This document shows positions 48,175 through 61,097 of a DNA stretch of 64,000 bases, piece after piece (position 1 is the stretch's first letter; each line of letters opens with the position of its first letter). The notes beneath the pieces are model-generated. The model was not told the DNA's origin and did not search any database. It worked only from the letters and a program-made list of their open reading frames with translations. The stretch comes from Hydnum rufescens UP504 (lineage: Eukaryota; Basidiomycota; Agaricomycetes; Cantharellales; Hydnaceae), in assembly GCA_014904985.1 (NCBI GenBank), contig MU129031.1:1-64000 (forward strand). Reading direction: 5' to 3'. The position numbers and the translations under genes were made by a program.

Positions 48175-51100
48175 ATGAGCAGTCCCAACTCAGCAGCACA
48201 AGTGACTAGTTCAACAACCCCAGCATCGTCCTCATCAGCTCCAGTCACCCGTTCCAGTGCACGTCGTGCCCAGCAAACCCAAGAAACCACCTCGTCCTCC
48301 GCCTCCGCACCATCTGCTCGCTCTATCACCACCACTGGCCGTACCCGTTCCTCATCTACCAAGGGAAAACAAAGGAGTCAGCAAACATTAGAAAACTCTC
48401 CAGTACCTGTATCTTTAGCTGACTCTGTGACTTTCCTTTCCAGATCCCAAGTACACAATCCCCCTGCCGTTCCACTCCCAATAAACGATTCGTTCGCGAT
48501 ACCAAAGGAAAGAAGCGCGCAGCTCCTGAACCAGATACCTCGTCACCCTCACCGTCAGACAACGACGTGGATTCTCCCAGACCCCCTCCCGCCAAAAAAG
48601 CCCGTATCACCCGAAATACCACCAAAGCAGCTACGTCCAAATCACAGAAGAAAGGCATGACTAGGAAGAACAAGTCTTCAACACCCAGCATGGCTGCCAA
48701 GTCTCGTGCCACAAAGAGCAGGGCTATTGGGGGCTCCTCGGCCACTGTCCGGGACAACGACGTCGATATGCTCGATGGGGACCCCCACAGTGAGCCAGAA
48801 AATCTTGACGACAGCATGGATATTCAGGAGAAGCCGCATGTCGAAGACGAAGAGAACGAGTCAGATGATGACATCGTCGATGGCAATCGCGACCTTAGAA
48901 ACAATGATCCTATCAATGCAGGATCGTCTGGGACTGCCGACGCAGTTCCTCCACCGCCTACTTCCGCTGCAGCCCCGAATCCTCCTAGCGCCTTTGGAGA
49001 AGACCATCCTTCCGCCATGGCAATGTTCAGCAGCGATTTCCGCTCTCTTGGCGCACACATGCTCGCCCAATCGACGAAACTCAAAGGATATCTTGCCGCA
49101 ATCAAACCTTCCTCTGATCCCACGGTTCGTTTCGCTGCGCTCCAAGAGCTCAACGAATTGCTTGTAATGAGCAACGAAGATACCTTGTCTGGCTATTTCC
49201 AAGTGGATGCGTTCGTCAAGGAACTTATCGGCATCCTCGGTGGCAAACCCCTTGCAGGCGACGAAGACGAGGATGATGGTGGCGATGACGAAGGCGAAGA
49301 AGAAGAAGACGCTGCTCTCGCAGCTGCGTTAGCCATGAGTACTGGTAGTGTCTTGCCAGGCGATGAGAATCCAGAAGCCCAGGTCCTGGCCAGCCGTTGC
49401 CTCTACAATCTCATGGAAGCTCTCCCTGGTTCTGCGCACACTATTGTTTATCATGGAGCTGTCCCCGCACTATGCAGTAAACTTCTTGAAATTCAATTCA
49501 TCGACCTTGCAGAACAGAACATCAGCGTTGGTTCTTTTCTGATTTGGGTGCTACACGTCATGACTAATAAGCGTTTCAGACCCTTGACAAAATTTCGGAG
49601 GAGTGTGCGAGCTCCGTAGCTCGTCAAGGAGGGTTACCGGCACTTCTCAACTTCCTTGATTTCTTCAATACCTCTGTTCAGCGTACCGCCCTCCACGCGG
49701 CCGCAAATTGTTGTCGGAATGCCTCTCCTGATGTTTTTAAGACCATCCGAGAGTCGTTCCCGATTATACGAAACGTGCTCTCATATCCAGATCAACGGCT
49801 TGTTGAATCGGCATCTCTTTGCGTCATCCGAACAATTGAAAGCTACCATCGCACACAACCAGATTTACTCGACGAATTGCTGGTGCAGGACGATATGGGC
49901 CTTGTTCGTGCCATTATTGCCCTGCTGCTCCCCGCTGGTGGGAGCCCCGTGATTTCAACATCCACCTACACCCTCTTCCTGCGCGCATTAAGTACGGCAG
50001 CTAAAGCTAGTCCTAAGACAACCATAGCATTGCTCGAGGCCGACATCGCGTCCACTGTTTATCAGATCCTGACTGGTGTTATACCATCCGCCAGTGTTGA
50101 GGGTGCAGAAGGTACCTCCGACCAGGGTGTCGCTGGGACTTTGGCGGACATGGCCGTGATGCAGAATCTTGCACACAGGCCAAAAGAACAAGTCGAAGAG
50201 GCTTTGAGTTTAATATCCGAGCTCATGCCCCCTCTTCCCAAAGGTGAGTTGCATAGGTAATGTGAGTTTGTTTGTGTGTATTGAAGGTTCTACATCTAGA
50301 TGGTGTATTTGACCATCGGGCCTATTCCGAGAAGTCCCTTTCGCGATTGATCAAGTCCAAAGCAAAAGCAGATCGAGCTGCCGCTAGGCAGTCCAAACTC
50401 TCCCCCAGTGGACCACCAACCCCTGTAGCCCAGGATGAATCTCCTGATGGCCCTGATTCAAAAGATGGGTTGGACACAGTATCGAACGATTCCGTGATGC
50501 GTGCGTCGTCGCCGATTTTCCAGCATCCAGCCGAAAGCACAAGACCCCCGTCTGCAATCTCGGCCGCAGCAACGGCATCCGTGACCCGTTTGGAGTTGCT
50601 TCGTGGAAAGCCGGACCTGATAGCTCGTTTTATGGGGATGATAGTCCCGATCCTGGTGGAAGTCTATGCCGCTAGTGTTGCGTTGAACATACGAACACGC
50701 ACGTTGACTGGGTTACTCAAGGCGTGTAGTTTCTTAGAACCTGTGGCCTTGTTGAAAGTTGTTGAGGCAGGTTTCTTGGCTTTCTCGCACGAGCTTTTAC
50801 TGATATGCCCCCCCAGAATGTGCCTCTGGCGAGTTTTATCGGTTCCATACTCTCCACCCGCGATCAGCAAACCTTGGTGGCTGGTGCACTTCAGCTTGTG
50901 GAGCTCTTATTAATAAAGCTCCCAACCGAGTACTACTCAGCGTTCCGAAGGGAGGGTGTGTTGCATGAGATTGAAACGATCGCGGATCAAGAGCTTACGC
51001 CCAAGGTCAAAACCGAACCTCCGAGCTCCACCACGAACACGCCCGCACCAGATGATTTGCATACTGCATCTTCCATTATCATGGCCGCTTCCGCAGTTCG

Positions 51101-54100
51101 CCGTCCATCGTCGCATGTGGATCCCCAGGACGCCAACATCCTTCGTGGTCGTGTCATCCGCTTCAGGTATCTCAGCGACGGCGTAATGGAGGCTGCCTCC
51201 AATGCAGCTATTGGCAGCACATTCGAGACGCTCCGCATTGTGGTCGCTCGCCTGTCCGATATCAATGCTTCAGAGGCAGAAGCTCGAGAATCGTTAAAGA
51301 TGATTGGTGATTTGTTTTCGACGCGCGATACGTCTTTGTCTAGTTTCGAGCTAATCAAGAGTGGCTTGGTTGGTGGGTTACTGTCATTTGCAACCGCAGA
51401 CGATCGATACAGTAAGTCACCACCTCACCTCGCTTCAGTGGCAATCTCTGATACTCGATTATTCATATTCAGTTGATGTCAACCGGACGCCAAGCCCTCA
51501 TTCTTGAGATGTTAGCGGGAAGTGGAGATTTACCAATTTCTCAATCCCCCTTTGCCACACTTGTCAAGCGATTGCAGGAAAGTCTTACTCGAATGGAGTC
51601 ATTCGAAGTTGTCACAGTGTCTCCCAGCGGTGATGGTGCGTAGTACTCATTGCAGATCATGTGTTGCTCATCTCATAGTATCTTTGGTCTTCAGATTCTC
51701 GTCGGAACTCCGCTTCTCTTCTCGCCCGACAGTTGCGTCTTCGATTGGTTGGAGAGGGTTCGGATATCCCCAAGAGCTGCACGAATATTACTGTATCTAT
51801 TCACGCTATCGCCACATTCCAGGCGCTCCATGACTATCTTCGTCCTCGCGTGTCGAGCCAAGGATTACCACCTGGATCTCGTATCTCGGGGATGCTCGCG
51901 GCATTTGCTGCAGCCGCCGGGATTCCGTCGAGTGCTCTTGGTCGTCCACCGAATTCAGCCACCGGGCAGTCGGTTGCAGGAAGCAGCTCGACCACGGATG
52001 ACGCTTCGACCGCAACGGCGACGACATCTACTGCCGCTGCAACTGGTTCTAGTACGGTTACTACTGGGAATGGAGAAGAAGCATCGAAGCATGGGAAGGC
52101 CGAAAATGGTCCAAGAAGGAGTCGTAGATTGAGCGCCAAGGATGTCAGTATGTCTGGTGCTACCGCCCCCACTACACCCGCACCTTCTCCGTCTGTGCCT
52201 AAAGCACCTGCTCCGCCGTCGCAAGGTCCATCTGAGCCAAGGACAGAATCAATTGAGATGGATGATCCCGAGGAAGGTTTTATTGATGCAGAGGTAGAGT
52301 CTCTTTTTTACAGTAAGATTACATTGTTAATGGTGCCTCTTCGAGATGTTTGATGACGAAGAACGGCACTCTCCAACGAATGAGAAGACAGTAAATCTTG
52401 CTGTTGCAGATGGTATGTTAACCGTATGCATAACTCAAATATTGCATCCTTATAAACCGAATAAACAGACGGAGACAAGGTGGTGGCCCAGACACCCGAT
52501 GGCACGCGGGTTGCTACTCCAAATCCAATGCGCGATGGGCCGGCTGCAGATTCCATGCCTCTGCGAAGGCATCGTATGCTTCTGCGCCAAAACGAAGCCA
52601 AATGATTGGCATCTAGAATTCTCTATCGAGGGCCACACCCTTCCTCTGGAGACTACTGTGTACGGTGCAATTCACCAGCACGAGGCCCGACGTTCGGCTA
52701 AGCCATCGCTCTATTTGAGCACGATTTGGTCCGGAGTGTATACGATCAAGTTCAAGAAAGCATCGGGCCCAGCACGACTCCCAGATAGTATGTATCCTTT
52801 CCTCGTCTTAACCGATTTCCTTGACTCATACTGGCTCCAGATCCTGCAGATCTCATCGATCGTGCCGGCAGTCCTCCAGCATCTGCTGTGCCAGACGACT
52901 CACCGCATTCGAAGATCTTGCGTCTTCTCCGGGTGTTACAGAAGATTCATGTTGACGCTCATGAACGAGCTTCGATGGGGACTTCACATACAGAAGTCCT
53001 CCCCGAATCAGCTTTTATAAACAATAAATTGACTGCTAAACTCACGCGTCAATTAGAGGAACCAATGATCGTTGCAAGGCATGACATCTAGTTCCCAGTT
53101 CTTATGACAACCCTGAACTCATTTCTTCACGAATACAGTGCATGCCTTCCAGATTGGGCGGTGGATCTACCTCAGAACTTTCCCTTCCTCTTCCCATTCG
53201 CCACACGCTTCTCGTTCTTGCAATCCACCTCGTTCGGTTACGCTCGTCTGATTCTCAAATGGCAGAATCAACAAAGCCGAGCCGGTGATAGCAACTCCAG
53301 ACGGGATGATACTTTCGGGTATCTCGGTCGTCTGCAACGACAGAAAGTCCGAATCTCGCGGAAGCATCTACTAGAATCCGCTATCAAGGTCCTTGAGCTC
53401 TATGGATCATCGTCCTCCGTCCTCGAGGTTGAGTACTTTGAGGAGGTAGGGACGGGTTTGGGCCCCACACTCGAATTTTACTCTCTAGTTTCGAAGGAAT
53501 TTGCTCGGAGAAATATCAAAATGTGGCACGATGCGGACGTTAACTCTCCTGGACCCTATGTTCACCATCCTACTGGCCTGTACCCAGCACCTTTCGGTGC
53601 TGTGGAGATCCTAAAGGAGGAGAAGACGACTGGGAAGTAAGTGCACATTTTGGGTACAGAGTCGCCCTCGGATCTTAATGGCATGGCTCTAGGAAACGGA
53701 GCGATATATTCCGGGTGCTTGGCAATTTGTAGCCAAGGCATTACTTGATTCCCGTATTATCGACATGTCGTTCAACCGCACCTTTTGAAACTTTTGCTTG
53801 GGCGTGAGATGCCGCGAACGATAAAGTCTCTCGCTGTGAGTTTCATTCATGTGCACGGAATCCGATTATCTGGACAAGACTGAGTCGATCTCGACATTAG
53901 ACAATTGACTCCTCCCTCGCCAAATCTCTGCGTCGCGTGGAAGAATATGTTGATGCACAATGCCTCATCGAGACCGATCCTTATTTGGCAAGTGCCCCAG
54001 CACACTTACCCATCTTTCCCAGCTAACTTTCGTTCGCTGTAGAGTGCGGAAGAGAGAGAAAAGGCCCTTTCATCCATCCAAATCAACGGGGCTACCCTGA

Positions 54101-54890
54101 GTGATCTGGCGCTGGACTTCACGGCGCCTGGCTATGACATTGAGCTTCAGGCGAGTAATTCCTTTTCGGCGTGGCGAACTGTCTCCAATTAACTATTTTT
54201 ACGTATAGCCTGGCGGCAAGGATACGGCCGTAGATCACACGAATGTTCGAGAATACATCGACCAGGTTCTTGACACCTTCCTTGGAAACGGCGTGAAGCT
54301 TCCAGTGAAAGCCTTCAGAGAAGGGTTCTCAAAGGTTTTCCCGATATCTGATCTTCAGACATTCTCTTCCGACGAGATCCTTACAATATTTGGTAATCCG
54401 CACGAGGACTGGAGTCCATGAAAGTATGCGTTACTGGGTCTTTTTTTTCTTTCTAACCCCTTTGCTAATTTGGTCATTTCAGCTCTATCTGACGCGCTGA
54501 AGGCAGACCATGGATTCAACGCCGACAGTCGCTCATTCAAGGAACTCGTTCAAGTCATGTCGTCCTATGATGCAGTTACACGTCGTGAATTCTTGCAATT
54601 TATGACTGGAAGTCCCAAACTTCCAATTGGAGGTGGGTGTTTACGAATCTTTTCAATTGGTGTACTATTGCTCACTCTCGCCCCACTGTCCAGGATTCCG
54701 CGGGCTGACACCTCCCCTGACCGTCGTGCGCAAACCGCATGAGCCTCCGCTATCGCCTGACGACTATTTGCCCAGTGTGATGACATGTGTGAACTATCTA
54801 AAGCTTCCTGCATACAGTTCCAAGGAGGTCCTGGCGGCCAAACTGCAGATCGCGATGAAAGAAGGTGGAGGGAGCTTCCACTTATCATGA
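48175..54890 (+). CDS. UFD4: HECT E3 ubiquitin ligase, Ufd4/TRIP12 type
   Basis: Ufd4/TRIP12 is a nuclear/cytosolic E3 of the ubiquitin-fusion-degradation and Arg/N-degron pathways. The amino end (48175-48900) is Ser/Thr- and Lys-rich and disordered. Armadillo-like helices follow: [20 protein letters not shown] (49136), [20 protein letters not shown] and [21 protein letters not shown] long middle part contains acidic and Ala/Thr-rich linkers. The HECT N-lobe reads [20 protein letters not shown] (about 53430) and [20 protein letters not shown] (54250). The C-lobe has the catalytic Cys in [12 protein letters not shown] (about 54776-54810) and ends GSFHLS. At least 15 introns are present, two with GC-AG borders near 53988 and 54151. 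Single-base breaks occur near 53725, 53785 and 54419, within the HECT part. Confidence 0.9.
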
Positions 54891-54899
54891 TTGTTTTTG

Positions 54900-55799
54900 T
54901 TTTTGTCTTTTTTTCACAATTTTTCATCATGAAAGGCCATGTTTACTGCTATTCTCATGGGTGGACCCATTCCATGTAACCATACTCAATAGAAAATAAA
55001 AATTGTTCCCTCCATTCTTGTTGTTGTAGAATACGATATTTTGGTGGACGGTCAAATGTGCATAGAACTGAGGGGGCTGCTGAATCCGCCCCTGACCTTG
55101 CTAGACTAATTCAACTTCATCAGCACTAAATCGTACGAAGTATATATATTCAACAAAAAAGACACAAAAGGATATGGATGAGATCAAGAGTCGAAAGAGC
55201 GTTCAGCGAGGACCTCTGAGACCCCGAGACCAGTCTGTTAAGACCCTGTGGACCGTCAAGATTATGTAATTCCGAAGTAGCGCAGAATCGAGTGAGCCAA
55301 CCCAACCCAACCCAACCCCAACCCGAACGACAGGTTTTGTTTTGGACGAGGCGATAAAACGACGACGGCGACCGGTGGCAAGAACATTTGAAGCACTTAG
55401 AGAAAGCATGCACATTGTTCCGGTAGTACCAATAGGAAGACTTGCTCCCTCGCAAAAGGAACAAACTAAAAATCGCGGATTGTGGGACCTAAGTAATTGG
55501 AATGCAGGCAAGCAGTGAAAAAGAAACAAAGAAAGGATGCAACTACGCGACTAGTCATGATCACGTATGGGGAGGAGAGATGTTGAGTGGAAGAGGTTAG
55601 CTGATCAACGGGAACAGATAAAAAACGGGAATGAGGTGAGAACATTTGAGATATGAGATAGAGGCAAAAACAAAAATCACAATATCGTGTGAGATTGATG
55701 GATCAATTACAGAAAGGAAGCAGATGCAAGGATTATGTCGCGAGAGAACAACTTTTAATAGTAGGTGAAATAGCCGAAAAATATACGGGGTCACTCAGA
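54900..55799. other. Convergent 3' region with a short CAACC repeat
   Basis: A (CAACC)n-type tract lies at about 55296-55327. The rest is A-rich downstream sequence of the minus-strand gene at 55800. No gene is supported. Confidence 0.4.
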
Positions 55800-58524
55800 T
55801 TATTGGTAAACTGAGAGCACAGATGCGCCTGGCAGGCTAGGCAGCTTTGATGGTGGAGAATTCAAGGCCGAATCGAAGAGTCCCATGGTTTTCTTGTCTT
55901 CGTCACGCCTCTGTCGCTTAGACGTTGTCCCCCCCTCATGCGCAGACAAGAGAAATGTTTGAGAGCCAGAGAGATTCGCAACGTCGTCTTTGACAGGGAA
56001 AATAACCGGCGAAATGAGGACCTTGCGCTTCTTGTTTCTCCCGCGTCCCGACCCGGGTCCCGAATCGTGACCCATTTCGCGGCCCGTGCCCTTACGTTTG
56101 CTGCTCGGAGAGGCAGCATTGCTTTCCCAGAGAGCCGCGCCGAGAGAAGCTCCGGTAAAGGGACTAACCGCACGAACACTGGCTGAAGTAGAACCGTAGG
56201 AAAACCCGTCCGCAAGCCTGGGAGAGTCAAGGGCTCCAGTACTTGAATGGCCCGGGGAGGAGCCAGCATCAAAGGCTGCAGCAGTACGCAATCTGCGGAA
56301 CGTGCTGATAGGGACCCGGTCCCAGCGAGTGAGGTTTGCGAAAAACCTCGAGGATGGCACGAGACTTGTAAACGCATCACAATCCTCTTCAGAGTTGTTT
56401 CCAAGGAGAGCGGCATTGAGAACGTCGTCAAGTTCAACAGGCTGAGGGGGAGGGAGTTCTGGTGACGACTGAACATGTCCCTCGTCTGATGCATTGGAAA
56501 GACGGCGTTTACCGCCGGTGGTCTGAGGGCGAGCGGTGGTGTCTGGAAGCGACGACTGACGAGGACGCTTTGCAGCGGGAGGAAAGATATCCCTCTGTTC
56601 CTGAAGAAGCCTGGATGTGAATACTGCCGGTTGGAGGTTGCTGTAGTCCTCATTGCTTACCTCTTTACTTGCACTTCGCTTCTTCCCACGCCATCCATCT
56701 CTCTGTTTCTTGACGCGAGAATACGGTGATGGAATAAAAACCTCACGCAACCCATCAATGATAGCGCTGCAGCCGGATTCCATTGCGGATATTGCAAATG
56801 ACCCCATTATAAGGGAAGGCTTACTGGTGGCGGAAGACTGGAGTAGACAAAGATACGCTAGGAAGTAATATTTTGGGCGGGGGGGAAGTATTGTTAGTGG
56901 CCTTGGGAGTTGCGACGGCGTCTGATGATACAGGGCTCGTGGCGGTATTCGTGGGTGCTGACAATGTTGGAGGGAGACCCAGGACTGAAGAACTACCCGC
57001 AGGACTGAGAGGGGGGATGGGCTCGAGAGGAGGTGCAGGATGTCCCGGGTCGGCTCGTCCTCCTCCTCGGTAGTATTCCCCTCGGCCTCAATGTCCTCGG
57101 GTCCAGACTCGGTGTCGGTGTCCTCGCCATCTGCTTCACCTGTATCTGTGTCGTTGTCGTGTGTGTTTCGGGCATTGGTGTCGAAATGGACATCTGCAGC
57201 ACCTTCGCCATCTTTCATGCCGTGAGCGAAGATCAATTGGCCGTCCCAATCTTCAGTGACGACAAGAGGCAATCGAGAATGGTGGCGCAACTGTTCGGGC
57301 GACAATATGCCAGCTTCAGTAGCTTCAAGTAAAGAGAGGGGATCCAGGTCAGACTGAATATCCGTCGCACTATTGTGATTAACAGTTGGAAGATTCGGCT
57401 CCGAATCAGAGGAGGATCCAAAGGAGGAGTCAGAAAGGTTTGCGAAGAAAACGTCCGCGTCATATTCTTCCTCCACTTCGGACCAATCATGAATTGGAGC
57501 CGGAAATACATCCTACATCGATGTCCTCATCTTCGTTGTCGTCGTCGTCGTCGCCCTCCGTCGCTGTCCCCTTCGTCCGAGGAACGGTCACTATTCACGT
57601 CGTTAACGACGCTCCCAGACACGCTAGCTTGTCTTTCGCGGCTATTCCAGTTCATTTTATCCCATCGCCGGCCAGTATCAGGTATTGATTCTCCCATATT
57701 AGCCGTGGTCTCACGGTGTGTGCGAAGCTTACGCATGGCAACAGTTTCCTCTGCCATGATTAGCTCCTCTTCCTCGGCTTCGAGAGCACTGTCGACATCT
57801 TCACTAGAGAGTGAATCTGAGTCATCAGAAGAGAGGTCCGAACCGAGAACAGAAGCAGGTAGAAAGGTGGGAAAATGCGTAGAATGATCGGAGAATTCGT
57901 CATCCTCGTCCACGTCGGACGCGAACGTGGCAGGGGCCAATAAACGAGAATTAGTAATTTTTCCCGGTGGTCGGCTAAGTGACTTGTTATTGATACTTGT
58001 TCCCTTCTTGGCAATTCTGGATGACTTGGAGAGTGTTGATTTCGAATTGGGATTTTGGGGAGTCGTATTGAGTTGGGAAGCGCTGGCGCCTTTCGGGGGG
58101 GTTTCACGCGCAAGGGCGTATGGTTTAGATGGGCGGCTTCGCTTCTTCTTAGAGTCAAGATTCCTCGAGGGATTGGCATCGGGGGGGAGAGAGGAAACTT
58201 CGGTGTCGTCGTCAAACTCGTGTTTGGTAGGAGGGAAGGGGAGAACAGATACAAGTTTCTTGGTAGATGACACCGTGGTCTTTGCGGCGCCACACGTGCA
58301 CTCATCTTCGCACACGACGCACACGCCGGCATCTTCGCTGGGCGGTGCCAGTAACGATGCAGAGGAAGTGGGCCTGACTGGAGAGGTCATGGGCCCAGCC
58401 GTATTGGAATGAGCATTCTGCATATTTGAAGATGGCTTGGAGGGCTCTGCTGACAATGTCAGAAAAGTGGTCGCGTGGGGACGCGCAGCCACTTACGATG
58501 CTTTTTGTTGCTTGGCTTGACCAT
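55800..58524 (-). CDS. Large acidic, Ser-rich nuclear-type protein (unrecognised)
   Basis: Exon 1 is very short (MVKPSNKKH from 58524), followed by a GTAAGT donor. The second exon carries a cysteine-rich knuckle GVCVVCEDECTCGAA (about 58325-58285), then basic and strongly acidic/Ser-rich blocks. The next long stretch reads EYDADVFFANLSDSSFGSSS and LLEATEAGILSPEQLRHHSR, then VVTEDWDGQLIFAHGMKDGE, a conserved-looking globular patch. Near the end come IDGLREVFIPSPYSRVKKQR and a basic, nuclear-signal-like tail. The frame changes near 57540 and 57010 may be introns or single-base errors. The combination of a small Cys knuckle, acidic blocks and the EDWDG patch suggests a chromatin or transcription co-regulator; an Ifh1/Crf1-type coactivator is one possibility, but I cannot confirm it. 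It is convergent with UFD4 and divergent from BFR2. Confidence 0.55.
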
Positions 58525-58719
58525 TTTGCTAATGTACTGTACATGGAGTGGTGAAGTGGGCCTAAAGGGACACGAGGGGGAGGGGGACGCAGAGGTGTGG
58601 GATGAGCTATTGAGGATTTCCCCTTATGAGAAGGGCTGATCGCGAAAAAACCCCCCGACTTTGATTCCGGATCATGGCCCGTACGCACCGAAAATTTGTG
58701 GACTGTTCTGCTCGAGCTG

Positions 58720-60824
58720 ACCTTTTCGAAAGCCCTTAGTCTCGCCCAGCAGATAGCCCAGCTCAATGATACCATCCCCACCCAAGGTGCCTTGGAAAAT
58801 TTTCTTCTTTGAGTGATATTCATTTTTTTCCGCAATTACCAGTCGATCTAGAGGACGAATACGCGCCTCCAGACGGCTCTGACGTCGAAAATAATGCAAA
58901 AAACAATGAAGACGCGGCGCGCGAGCATTATGTCTCCGTGGGGTACCTGAGTCTGTTGCATTGCGCTGAAATTTCTCTGAGACTGAGTTGTATTTCCTAG
59001 GCCATCTGCAATTCGTAACCTGCAGCCTAGTGTATCAGACTCTAAATACGAGGGTGTCGCTACCTCACGTAGTCGCATATTTGATGACGAGGACGACGGC
59101 CACAGTGGTGAGGACGATGACAGTAGGGAAGACGACGAGGATTCGGACAATGTCACCGATCCGTCCAGGGACAATTCCCCTTCAGACGAGGGGGAGGCCG
59201 AGACCCTCAACACACCCAATGAACCCAAAAAGGCCTCTCCGCCACCGCCTCCTGACACCTCTACCAGTGCACAAGACCTTACCTCCTCGCTCAAGCACAC
59301 ACGTGACTTAGATCGTCTCAAGGGGCAAGCGGTCTCCAAGCAACTCGTCTGTTTTCTCCGTTTTTTTTCTATTATCGGCTGAGATCTGACCCACTTTCTT
59401 AAGCGTTTGTGGGATTCCCTTCTCGATGCTCGGATACGCCTCCAGAAAGGAGTCGCAGCTACCAATCAATTGCCTCGCGTAAGCTCTTACATTCTTATAA
59501 CCTCCCCCCAACATATCCCCGTTCCAGCGTATTTTACTCATTGTTCGCATAGCCGAATCAACTACCACCCTTTGTATCCACCGAATCGGGCACTGCTGCG
59601 ATTCAGCGCCTCTTAAACGAAGCTTTAAGTCTTTCGGATGAAATATTCGAATTACAGGAGGTATGCTCCAAATCAATACACCAATGTGCGCCTGTTGCCA
59701 ATGCCTCCGATTTCAGGTCCTGCTGCAAAAACAAGATGTGCTAGTCCCACCGCGGAAGAAGCGACGAGTTGAATCGGAAGACCATGACCTCGAAGCCGAG
59801 ACGTACGCTGCCTCCGCAGACTTTGCCCAACTAGAATCCACGTGCGTATCCTCGACTCGAAAGAATTCGTGGAGGTGAGGACATCAGTACTGACACAGGT
59901 ACTATTGCATTGGTTAGAACGCATCCACATACGCTTCAAATTCTTCAAAAATGGTCCAACAAAATACAGTCGGTGTCTCCTGCCGCATTGCTGCCTTCGA
60001 AACGAACGACGTTCCGCCAACAAGCCGTTCCCAAGTCTACTATCGACCTGATCCAGGAGGCTGTCGATGACGGACGTGCAAAGGCTGTCGGTCGCACTCG
60101 GGTACGGCGGGCTGCAGGCGTTGGCCGCATTGGGGATGTCGCCCTGGCAACTAGTCTCGTTGGCGAGGGCCTATTCAAAGGGGGAACGGGCGAGGAGAGA
60201 GATAAGGCTCCGGAGGAAGGAGATGCTGAAATATTCGATGACACCGATTTCTACCAGGAGATGCTGCGAGATGTTATTGACTCCAAAACGGCTAAGGATG
60301 GTAAGCTGCATTTCATCGAATCTTTTTTGCCTTGGTTCGTGCTGATCGATATTCCTAGGTATTGTGGCAGAAGCGTGGGAACTCAACAGAGCCAATAAGG
60401 TCAAGAAGGTCGTGGACACGAAAGCCAGTAAGGGGCGAAAATTGAGGTACGTTGTCGTCTTGGACCTCGTTATCAATCACTCTCAATATTTCCTCCCCAC
60501 CTTGGATGCAGGTACGAGGTTCATGAAAAAATCAAAAACTTTATGGTCCCTGTCCTAAACCGCGGGACGTGGCACGAGGAGCAGATCGATGAACTTTTCG
60601 CCTCTCTTTTGGGTAAAGGCTTCGAATCAGTTAATAGGGCTGACAAGGACCACCCCATGGATGGGGATGGCCCCACCCCATTGCACCCGCCGCCGGGCCT
60701 CAGAATGAAGTTGGGATGGCAGGGTTACGCGTATTCTAGCACAACTATGTCCATGCTTCCCATTATTGGCTTTGAAATATGGTTTGTAGACGAGTACTTG
60801 TACAAACATGACGATAACGCATAG
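58720..60824 (+). CDS. BFR2: Ribosome biogenesis factor Bfr2/AATF (Traube)
   Basis: Bfr2/AATF acts in the nucleolus in small-subunit pre-rRNA processing. The first exon contains [16 protein letters not shown] (about 58735-58783) and joins across an intron (58784-58840) to [18 protein letters not shown] and [12 protein letters not shown]. An acidic stretch follows ([18 protein letters not shown]). Then come the conserved helices [20 protein letters not shown] and a segment with [16 protein letters not shown]. The carboxyl TRAUB-type part has [16 protein letters not shown], then [20 protein letters not shown] and [15 protein letters not shown] (about 60570-60615). The initiator is uncertain: an ATG at 58675 is in another frame, so an extra exon or a lost base is implied. 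The 3' end may stop earlier than 60824. Confidence 0.85.
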
Positions 60825-61097
60825 AACATTCGGGGTATGGAGGAAACGAATCTTACGACTCAGTAGAGCCCTAGACTACACGATTGGGTTGTTGTGAAGG
60901 CACACTCCCCACTGAATCACTCACTGATAATCGCCTAAAACTCTGATTCGGGTTTCCTTCAGGCCCAGGATATCTATGTTGAATCAGTGACGTAGACCGG
61001 GTGGGTATCGATGAAGGGCTATAACCAGGTTGGGCGTATTGAGGCATTGACTGGTGCTGTTGGTCTGGTAACTGCTGCAGCTGCCGTTGCTGTCCAC

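Noticed and set aside
55296..55327. CAACC-type repeat that might be an internal telomere-like tract
   Set aside because: It is only about six imperfect 5-mers and does not match the common fungal TTAGGG repeat, so it is a plain microsatellite.
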